This document shows, piece by piece, positions 58,126 through 64,000 of a DNA stretch of 64,000 nt. Source of the DNA: Pararobbsia silviterrae (GTDB taxonomy: Bacteria > Pseudomonadota > Gammaproteobacteria > Burkholderiales > Burkholderiaceae); NCBI RefSeq assembly GCF_003628125.1, contig NZ_RBZU01000015.1, positions 103,904 to 167,903 on the forward strand, written 5' to 3'. Position 1 is the stretch's first letter. Each line of letters opens with the position of its first letter. The notes below the pieces were generated by a model. It had not been told where the DNA came from, searched no databases, and saw nothing but the letters and a program-made list of their open reading frames with translations. The position numbers and the translations under genes were made by a program.

Positions 58126-59196
58126 ATGTCGGAGTTCATCAACCTGAGTCGGCGCGGTTTCCTCGGCACGACAGCGCTGGCGCTGGCCGCCGCGCCTTTC
58201 GCGAGCTGGCCGTCCTCCGCCGCGGCCGCCGAGACGGCACGTGCCCAAGCCGATTCGGCCTCGTCGATCGTGTCGTCGATCCGGCGCGGCGCGCATACCT
58301 CGATGGGCACGATCAAGCAGATCGACGCGGGCCTGCTCAATGTCGGCTATGCCGAAGCGGGCCCCGCGAACGGGCCGGTCGTAATCCTGCTGCATGGCTG
58401 GCCGTACGACATCCATAGCTATGTCGACGTGATGCCCGCGCTTGCGGCTGCGGGATTTCGCGTGATCGTCCCGCACACACGCGGACACGGCACCACGCGC
58501 TTTCTGTCGGACAGCACGCCGCGCAACGGCCAACAAAGCGCGGTCGCGCTCGACACGATCGCGCTGATGGACGCGCTCAAGATCGATACCGCGATTCTCG
58601 CGGGTTACGACTGGGGTTCGCGAACCGCGTGCTCGATCGCCGCGCTCTGGCCCGAGCGCTGCCGCGCGATCGTCTCGGCGAACGGCTACATCATCAATAG
58701 CCTCGAGGCCAACAAGAAGCCGCTGCCGCCCAAGGCCGAACTCGGCTGGTGGTACCAGTACTACTTCGCGACCGAGCGCGGCCGCGCGGGCCTCGAAGCG
58801 AACCGGCACGACTTCGCGAAGTTGATCTGGCAAGACAACTCGCCCGCCTGGCATTTCGACGACGCGACATTCGATCGTTCGGCCGCGTCGTTCGACAACC
58901 CCGACTATGTGGCCGTCGTAATTCACAACTATCGCTGGCGCCTGAGTCTCGCCGAGGGCGAGCCGCGCTACGACACGTTCGAGCAGCGCCTGCAGCGCGC
59001 ACCGACGATCGACGTGCCCGCGATCACGCTCGACGGCGATGCCAACGGCGTGGCGCCCGCCAGCGACGGATCGTCGTATCGCAAGAAGTTCACCGGCGAA
59101 TACGTGCATCGGATCGTCGCGGGTGCGGGTCACAACCTGCCGCAGGAAGCGCCGGATGCGTTCACGCAGGCGGTGCTCGACGTCGCGCGTATGTAG
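58126..59196 (+). CDS. Tat-exported alpha/beta hydrolase, epoxide-hydrolase-like
   Basis: About 356 residues with AGGAGT before the ATG at 58126. A twin-arginine signal, NLSRRGFLGTTALALAAAPF, is followed by an Ala-rich cleavage region, so the enzyme is exported folded. The alpha/beta hydrolase core has the oxyanion segment LLHGWPYDIHS, an aspartate nucleophile elbow AGYDWGS (not serine), and a C-terminal AGAGHNLPQEAP histidine. An Asp nucleophile indicates epoxide hydrolase or haloalkane dehalogenase chemistry. It precedes an Ohr paralogue by about 100 bases on the same strand. Confidence 0.88.
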   Translation: MSEFINLSRRGFLGTTALALAAAPFASWPSSAAAAETARAQADSASSIVSSIRRGAHTSMGTIKQIDAGLLNVGYAEAGPANGPVVILLHGWPYDIHSYVDVMPALAAAGFRVIVPHTRGHGTTRFLSDSTPRNGQQSAVALDTIALMDALKIDTAILAGYDWGSRTACSIAALWPERCRAIVSANGYIINSLEANKKPLPPKAELGWWYQYYFATERGRAGLEANRHDFAKLIWQDNSPAWHFDDATFDRSAASFDNPDYVAVVIHNYRWRLSLAEGEPRYDTFEQRLQRAPTIDVPAITLDGDANGVAPASDGSSYRKKFTGEYVHRIVAGAGHNLPQEAPDAFTQAVLDVARM

Positions 59197-59238
59197 TCAA
59201 TGGATCGCGCGGATTACGCGCATTAAACGTATCAAACC

Positions 59239-59265
59239 GACCAAGTCGACCAAGTCGACCAAGTC
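59239..59265 (+). repeat. 9-bp tandem repeat, GACCAAGTC, 3 copies
   Basis: Three exact copies upstream of the Ohr-like gene (start 59303), with near-matches (AACCGACC, AGCCAAACC) on both sides. Non-coding, between the hydrolase and Ohr-like genes. Confidence 0.85.
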
Positions 59266-59302
59266 AGCCAAACCGACTCACCCCCCCATCGAGGACCTCA
59301 TC

Positions 59303-59716
59303 ATGACCACGATCGAAAACGTGCTTTACACCGGCAAGACGCATACGACGGGCGGCCGCAACGGCGCCGCGCGCAGCAGCGACGGACGACTCGACATCGC
59401 GCTGTCGTCGCCGGGCACGGGCACCGGTACGAATCCCGAGCAGTTGTTCGCGGCAGGCTGGTCCGCATGCTTTATCGGCGCGATGGGCCATGCCGCCCGA
59501 CGCCTGAGCATCACGTTGCCGGCCGATCTCGCCGTCGACGCCGAAGTCGATCTCGGCAAGACAGGCGAAGGCTTCCTGCTCGGTGCGCGCCTGAACGTCA
59601 GCTTGCCGGGCCTCGCACGTGAAGTCGCGCAAACGCTCGTCGACGCCGCGCATCAGACCTGCCCGTATTCGAAAGCCACGCGCGGCAATATTGCGGTCGA
59701 GATTCAACTCGTCTAA
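59303..59716 (+). CDS. Ohr/OsmC-family peroxidase, second copy
   Basis: A 137-residue Ohr-type protein from the ATG at 59303. Redox cysteines are Cys56 (GWSACFIGA) and Cys120 ([13 protein letters not shown]), and NPEQLFAA is conserved. It is clearly a paralogue of the ohr product at 40285. Here it follows the Tat hydrolase gene and precedes a LysR regulator, all on the plus strand, with no ohrR nearby, so it is likely under different control. It should reduce organic hydroperoxides in the cytosol. Confidence 0.92.
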   Translation: MTTIENVLYTGKTHTTGGRNGAARSSDGRLDIALSSPGTGTGTNPEQLFAAGWSACFIGAMGHAARRLSITLPADLAVDAEVDLGKTGEGFLLGARLNVSLPGLAREVAQTLVDAAHQTCPYSKATRGNIAVEIQLV

Positions 59717-59726
59717 ACACGCAGCC

Positions 59727-59773
59727 GGGGCCGACATGGCGCGCGACACGGGCTCGCGCGCCATGTCGGCCCC
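59727..59773 (+). repeat. perfect 20-bp inverted repeat before the LysR gene
   Basis: Left arm 59727-59746 (begins GGGGCCGACATG), 7-base loop, right arm 59754-59773 (ends CATGTCGGCCCC); the arms are exactly complementary. It begins 10 bases after the Ohr-like stop and ends about 20 bases before the LysR start, just upstream of its AAGGAG site. No T-run follows. It may be a terminator stem, a transcript-stabilising hairpin or an operator. Confidence 0.9.
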
Positions 59774-59793
59774 AAACGAAGGAGATGCCGCAC

Positions 59794-60753
59794 ATGAGGG
59801 AAATCAATCAGCAGCGCCTGCGCTATTTCCACGAAGTGCTCCAGAGCGGGTCGATCCGCGGCGCGGCGGAGAATTTGAACACCGCGGCGTCCGTCATCAC
59901 GCGGCAGATCAAGTTGCTCGAGGAAGAACTCGGCACGATGCTCTTCGAACGTCAGGCGCGCGGCGTGCGGCCCACCGAAGCCGCGGCCCATTTGCTCGAA
60001 TTCTGGCGCGGTTACCGCTCGCATCAGGAGCATCTCGAAGACCGGCTCCAGGCGCTCAAGGGGCTCCAGGAAGGGCGTGTCCAGATCGCGTTCAGCGAAG
60101 GCTATGTCGACGCGCTCATGGACGAGGTGCTCGGTGCGTTCTGCCTCGCGTATCCGAAACTCGAGATCGGCATGGACATGCTGCCTGTCGAAGACGTCGT
60201 CGCGGCCGTGGCCGAAGGGCGCGCGCATATCGGCCTCGCGTATAACCCGCCTCCGCATCCGCGTGTCGACTATCGCGCGAGTTCGGCCCAGCCGATCGTA
60301 CTGCTGGTGCGCAACGATCATCCGCTCGCGCGGCGCGGCGGACCCGCGACCGTGCACGAGATGCTCGACTATCCGCTTGCGTTGATGCCGTTGAGCTATG
60401 GGATCGGACAAGCGGTGAACATGCTCGCGTTCGGCGAGAACATCGCGTTGCGGCCCACGCTGACGACGAATTCATTGACCGCGCTCAAGCGCTTTGTCGG
60501 CTTCGGGAACGGCATGACGTTGATCGGCGCGTTCGCCGCGTATCAGGAACTCGCATCGGGCCAATTCGCGGTCGTACCGATCGCGCATCCGTTGTTCGAG
60601 GGCATCAAGGCGCGGTTGCTCGTGAAAACCGATCGTCCATTGACGGCCGCGGCGCGCGAACTGCTCGACTGGATCCTTCGACGCATGACGATGTTTGCCG
60701 ACGCGCCCGTCAAAAAAGCGCATACCAAGCGCTCCGCGCGCGCTCGCGGGTGA
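59794..60753 (+). CDS. LysR-family transcriptional regulator
   Basis: About 319 residues from the ATG at 59794, which has AAGGAG nine bases upstream (59785 is too close to it). The N-terminal winged HTH reads [36 protein letters not shown] (positions about 8-43) and ends [15 protein letters not shown]. The effector domain is typical: [27 protein letters not shown] and [12 protein letters not shown]. It could control the Tat hydrolase and Ohr-like genes upstream through 57987-58057, though LysR genes more often face their targets. Confidence 0.92.
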   Translation: MREINQQRLRYFHEVLQSGSIRGAAENLNTAASVITRQIKLLEEELGTMLFERQARGVRPTEAAAHLLEFWRGYRSHQEHLEDRLQALKGLQEGRVQIAFSEGYVDALMDEVLGAFCLAYPKLEIGMDMLPVEDVVAAVAEGRAHIGLAYNPPPHPRVDYRASSAQPIVLLVRNDHPLARRGGPATVHEMLDYPLALMPLSYGIGQAVNMLAFGENIALRPTLTTNSLTALKRFVGFGNGMTLIGAFAAYQELASGQFAVVPIAHPLFEGIKARLLVKTDRPLTAAARELLDWILRRMTMFADAPVKKAHTKRSARARG

Positions 60754-61069
60754 TCCGTCGCGTGTCCGTGCGTCGACGTGTCGCTTAAACGGACGTTTGT
60801 GTGCCGGCGATCGCATCGGCTGACGCGACGCTTGCATGCGGGATCGTAAAAAATACACACACCGACGCATCAGCATGCGTGCCGAGTCTTCGCGCCCGAA
60901 TGCGCGGTTCGAAGCGTGGGTCGCGTCGTTCCAAACCGTTCATTCATCGCACGCGCCGATGCGCCCGACGCGCGTCGTGCATGATCGTTTGCGCAGCCGT
61001 ACAAGGGGTGGACCACGATTTGCGCATCACCTGGCAGCAGGACCCACTTTCAACAACCAGGAATACGCG
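60754..61069. other. intergenic region before the BON-domain gene
   Basis: About 316 bases, no gene recognised; an A-rich run near 60846 (AAAAAATAC) may be part of a promoter. Nothing else stands out. Confidence 0.45.
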
Positions 61070-61411
61070 ATGAAGACAATCCAGCTCCTGAAGACCGCAA
61101 GCGGTATCGCGTGCGTCGCCTTCGCCCTGCACGTCAATGCGCAGACCAACTCGGCCGCGCCGTCGTCGGCGTCGGAAACGCTCGGTCAGCACGTCGACGA
61201 CGGCACGATCACGACCAAGGTCAAAGCGGATTTGCTCGCGGCAAAAGACGTCAAATCGACCCATATCCACGTGAAAACGCGCAAGGGCGTCGTGTGGCTT
61301 ACGGGTACGGTACCGTCGAGCGACGACAAGGCCGCGGCGGAAAAGGTGGTGCTCAACGTCTCGGGCGTCGATTCGGTCAAGAACCGCCTGAAGATCCAGG
61401 CCGACGAATGA
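61070..61411 (+). CDS. BON-domain periplasmic protein (OsmY-like)
   Basis: A 113-residue protein from the ATG at 61070 with a cleavable signal peptide (KTASGIACVAFALHVNAQT). The mature part is one BON domain: DGTITTKVKADLLAAKDVKSTHIHV, then KGVVWLTGTVPSSDDKAAAEKVV and VKNRLKI. BON proteins bind phospholipid and are osmotic- or stress-induced in the periplasm. Start choice is supported by the signal peptide; the frame extends upstream without one. Confidence 0.9.
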   Translation: MKTIQLLKTASGIACVAFALHVNAQTNSAAPSSASETLGQHVDDGTITTKVKADLLAAKDVKSTHIHVKTRKGVVWLTGTVPSSDDKAAAEKVVLNVSGVDSVKNRLKIQADE

Positions 61412-61595
61412 TCGGTACGTAGGCGTTCAAATGCAGGCCGCGTGACGCGTGTCGCTTGTTCCGGCACGCCGCGCGGCGTGTGACGGTTTCATCAACCTTG
61501 TTTCGTCATCCTGTCGAACCGGGCCGCGCGTTGACGCGCATCGCTCTATACTGCCCCGTGCATGAACTCGGACGACCCTGTCCATGGAGAACATC

Positions 61596-61799
61596 ATGAC
61601 GACTTCTCGCCATCCCACGAAGCGCGCGCCCTCGGACACGACCGCCACGCAGCCGCTCGACGAAGCGCTCGAAGAAACATTCCCGGCGAGCGATCCGATC
61701 GCGATCCCGCCCGATGCATCCGAAGCGCAACGCAAGCCGCGGTCGGCCACGATCAAGCGCGACACGCGGCACGCGCCGTCGTCGCGCACGCGCCACTAG
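61596..61799 (+). CDS. small protein with EALEETFPASDPIAI motif
   Basis: About 67 residues from the ATG at 61596 (GGAG about 6 bases upstream; 61584 is an alternative). It carries the motif LDEALEETFPASDPIAIPPD, found in many short proteobacterial proteins that are often stress-linked, with a basic, disordered tail. Function unknown. Confidence 0.75.
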   Translation: MTTSRHPTKRAPSDTTATQPLDEALEETFPASDPIAIPPDASEAQRKPRSATIKRDTRHAPSSRTRH

Positions 61800-61897
61800 T
61801 CATAGGCACTCGACACGCGCGACTCAGTACGCACGAGATGCGCGATAAGCACGGTATGTACGACGTGCACGTTGCCGCATGCACGCGATCCGTGTGA

Positions 61898-62686
61898 TCA
61901 GGCGAAGACGAGCCGTCCGCCGACGAGCACGAGCGTCGCCGCGAGAATCTTGCGCAGCAACGCTTCAGGGGCGCGCGACGACAGATAGCTGCCGATGAGG
62001 ATGCCGGGCAGCGATCCGATCAGAAGCGACACTAGCATGCCGGTGTCGACCGAACCGAGTATCCAGTGGCCGATGCCGGCGACGAGCGTCAAGGGCACCG
62101 CATGGGCGATATCCGAGCCGACGATGCGCGACGTCGGCAATGAGGGATAAAGCAGCAGCAGCGCCGTCACGCCGATTGCGCCCGCGCCGACCGACGTCAT
62201 CGACACGAGCACGCCGAGCACGACGCCGACGAGCACGGTCAGCACGCGCGCCTGCCGATCGCTGAGTTCACCGGCATGGCGCGCGGCGAATGCCGCGAGT
62301 TGGGGACGGAAGATCAGCGACACGGCGGTGATCAACAGCGCGACGCCGAGCACCGCCTGAATCACGCCGCCGCTGCCGGGTTGATGGACGCCGTAGTGAT
62401 GCAGCGCGATGAGCGTTGCGATCGTCGCGGGCAGGCTGCCTGCCGCGAGTCGTCCGGTGATTCTCCAGTCGACCGAACCCTGCGCGCCGTGCGCGAGCGT
62501 GCCGGCCGTCTTCGTGACGGCCGCGTAGAGCAGGTCCGTGCCGACCGCCGTCGCGGGATGGACGCCGAACAGCAGCACGAGCAGGGGTGTCATCAACGAG
62601 CCGCCGCCGACCCCCGTCAGACCGACGAGGAGGCCGACGCAGAGCCCGGAAACCGAATACAACCAATCAATATGAGGAAGAACCAT
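61898..62686 (-). CDS. TauE/SafE-family sulfite exporter-type membrane protein
   Basis: About 262 residues from the ATG at 62686. Eight or so hydrophobic segments with the family's two GxGGG-type motifs: VGLTGVGGGSLMTPLLVLLFGVHPATAVGTDLLYA (positions about 20-55) and SMTSVGAGAIGVTALLLLYP with HAVPLTLVAGIGHW. TauE/SafE proteins export sulfite or organosulfonates, or take up related anions. Monocistronic, stop 61898. Open sequence beyond 62686 to 63286 is not protein-like. Confidence 0.88.
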   Translation of the reverse strand: MVLPHIDWLYSVSGLCVGLLVGLTGVGGGSLMTPLLVLLFGVHPATAVGTDLLYAAVTKTAGTLAHGAQGSVDWRITGRLAAGSLPATIATLIALHHYGVHQPGSGGVIQAVLGVALLITAVSLIFRPQLAAFAARHAGELSDRQARVLTVLVGVVLGVLVSMTSVGAGAIGVTALLLLYPSLPTSRIVGSDIAHAVPLTLVAGIGHWILGSVDTGMLVSLLIGSLPGILIGSYLSSRAPEALLRKILAATLVLVGGRLVFA

Positions 62687-62856
62687 CTTGGCCTGGGGGC
62701 GATGAGCGAAGCTCGCAACGAGCGACCGCGGCGCGCGTCGGAAGGGCGCACCGGGCTGCGCGCACGGGCTTCGCGGCGCTGCGCAGCCCGGTATTGTCGC
62801 AAATCCTGGCGAAGCGCGTCTGGAACGTCGCGCCCCGGGCCTCGATCGCGTGACGC

Positions 62857-63789
62857 TCAGGCTGCGCCGGGTACGCCGTTCTGCTTGAACCACGCGAGCA
62901 TGTGCTGCCAGCCGTCCTTGGCGTCGGCTTCGTTGTAGCTCGGGCGATAGTCGGCATTGAAGCCGTGACCCGCGTCGGGATAGACGATGATCTGCGACTT
63001 CGAGTGGACCTTGGCGAGCGCCTCGCGCATCTGTGCGACGTGTTCCTGTTTGATGTTCGGATCTTGTCCGCCGTAGAGGCCGAGCACCGGCACCTTGAGT
63101 TCGCCCGCGAAGTCGACGGGGAAGCGCGGCGTATTCGCCGTGGGCTGACCGACGAGCGGGCCGTACCATGCGACCGCGGCCTTCAGATGCGGGTTGTGCG
63201 TCGCGTAGAGCCAGGTGATGCGGCCGCCCCAGCAAAAGCCCGTGATCGCGAGATGTTTCGCGTCGCCGCCGTGCGACGTGGCCCATGCGGCTGTTGCATC
63301 GAGATCCGACATGACTTGGCTGTCAGGGACCTTGCTGACGATCTTGTCGACCAGCTCGGGGATCGACGTGTATTGACGCGGATCGCCCTGACGGAAATAC
63401 AGTTCGGGGGCCACGGCGAAATACCCGAGCTTCGCGAGACGCCGGCAGAGGTCTTGAATATGCTCGTGAACGCCGAAGATTTCCTGCACGACGAGCACGA
63501 CGGGCAGCGCGTGCGTGGCGCCTTTCGGCTTCGCGTAGTACGCGGGCAGGGCTTCGTTCTTGTCGCCGGGCAGATCGATGCTGGTCGGGCCGACGTCGAG
63601 TCCGTCGTCGCTCGTGTGAATGACATCCGCCACGACGGGCTGCACGGCGAGCGCGAAACCCGACGCCATCATGCGCGCGAGAAAGGCACGACGCGCGGGC
63701 GTGGGGGTCTGGAGATCGGTTTCGGAGACTTCGGCCAGGTCAGAAGCACGCGCCGCATCGGACGCGGTAAAACGATCATCAACGGACAT
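62857..63789 (-). CDS. dienelactone hydrolase-family protein with Tat-type signal
   Basis: A 310-residue protein. The first 55 residues include RRAFLARMMASGFALAVQP, a twin-arginine-like signal, so the enzyme may be periplasmic, unlike cytosolic ClcD-type enzymes. The dienelactone hydrolase core shows PVVLVVQEIFGVHEHIQD, the cysteine nucleophile elbow ITGFCWGG, YGGQDPN (Asp) and PDAGHGF (His), a complete Cys-Asp-His triad. Ends GWQHMLAWFKQNGVPGAA. A pentanucleotide repeat lies about 130 bases upstream of its start. Confidence 0.9.
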   Translation of the reverse strand: MSVDDRFTASDAARASDLAEVSETDLQTPTPARRAFLARMMASGFALAVQPVVADVIHTSDDGLDVGPTSIDLPGDKNEALPAYYAKPKGATHALPVVLVVQEIFGVHEHIQDLCRRLAKLGYFAVAPELYFRQGDPRQYTSIPELVDKIVSKVPDSQVMSDLDATAAWATSHGGDAKHLAITGFCWGGRITWLYATHNPHLKAAVAWYGPLVGQPTANTPRFPVDFAGELKVPVLGLYGGQDPNIKQEHVAQMREALAKVHSKSQIIVYPDAGHGFNADYRPSYNEADAKDGWQHMLAWFKQNGVPGAA

Positions 63790-63916
63790 CGCTCACTCCT
63801 CGGAAGAATCGTGCCCGGCAGCATAGCGCAAGCGGCTCGATATTGCGTGAATCTTGGTGGAGCGCGATTTTTCGAACTATTTAGCTTTGGGCGGCCATGG
63901 CTATGGCGGTGTATCC

Positions 63917-64000
63917 GGTCGGGTCGGGTCGAGTCGAGTCGAGTCGGGTCGGGTCGGGTCGGGTCGGGTCGGGTCGGGTCGGGTCGGGTCGGGTCGGGTC
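63917..64000 (+). repeat. 5-bp tandem repeat, unit GGGTC, at least 16 copies, runs off the window
   Basis: From 63921 to 64000 there are 16 units: thirteen GGGTC and three consecutive GAGTC (63931-63945), preceded by a partial GGTC. It continues past the window edge. It is about 130 bases upstream of the minus-strand dienelactone hydrolase start and could lie in or near its promoter. Confidence 0.95.

Overview
This window is a gene-dense, high-GC stretch of chromosome that looks like Burkholderia sensu lato (Burkholderiaceae, beta-proteobacteria). Signs of this are the short H-NS-like protein with its YADASGNSWDGSG-type C-terminus, a tailed IF-1 beside a CspA gene, phosphocholine-specific phospholipase C, paired Ohr proteins, strong third-position GC bias, and several simple-sequence repeats with 5-, 6- and 8-bp units. 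I found no rRNA, tRNA, IS element, prophage or CRISPR array.

Layout. 1-5 kb (minus strand): the end of a surface-polysaccharide cluster, with a glycosyltransferase-like protein, a Wzm/Wzt-type ABC exporter, a sulfotransferase-like protein, a methyltransferase and the start of a DegT-type aminotransferase. 5-7.4 kb: glucarate dehydratase behind GntR-type palindromes. 7.9-12 kb: a diguanylate cyclase, then a formaldehyde-detoxification operon (FrmR, glutathione-dependent formaldehyde dehydrogenase, alpha/beta hydrolase) with a recognisable FrmR/CsoR-type operator, and an FMN reductase. 12-17.4 kb: a ParA-like ATPase, a TetR/aldo-keto reductase divergent pair, and a CaiB-type CoA transferase divergent from an HTH-citrate synthase fusion. 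17.4-24.8 kb: cspA and infA flanked by tandem repeats, a HigA-like antitoxin, a VOC protein, three uncharacterised genes, an SDR lacking its catalytic motif, a GATase and a ketopantoate reductase-like protein. 25-36.5 kb: surE, Pmp3-like protein, sbcDC, a second diguanylate cyclase, a purine permease, a degenerate tyrosine recombinase coupled to a YceI lipoprotein. 36.5-41 kb: trpS behind a possible Trp-Trp leader peptide and attenuator, H-NS-like protein, a YqhA-type membrane protein, and the ohrR/ohr pair. 41.5-49 kb: a lipoprotein and secreted phospholipase C, an S46 dipeptidyl peptidase, a P-loop kinase, an epimerase and a LysE exporter. 49-55 kb: a chemoreceptor, YceH, molbindin, a 45-codon ORF and a two-component system. 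55-64 kb: cupin, GabD, a Tat-exported hydrolase with an Ohr paralogue and a LysR regulator, stress-type small proteins, TauE/SafE and a Tat-exported dienelactone hydrolase, ending inside a pentanucleotide repeat.

Most genes are core or housekeeping in character. The observations most worth following are the candidate Trp-sensing leader ahead of trpS, the HTH-citrate synthase fusion with its palindrome facing a CoA transferase, the catalytically degenerate integrase-like protein, the overlapping pair of unknown genes near 20.1-21.2 kb, an unannotatable 45-codon ORF with a strong ribosome binding site, and a perfect 20-bp inverted repeat in front of a LysR gene. Starts were chosen from visible ribosome binding sites and family length; family calls are from reading the translations, not from database searches.
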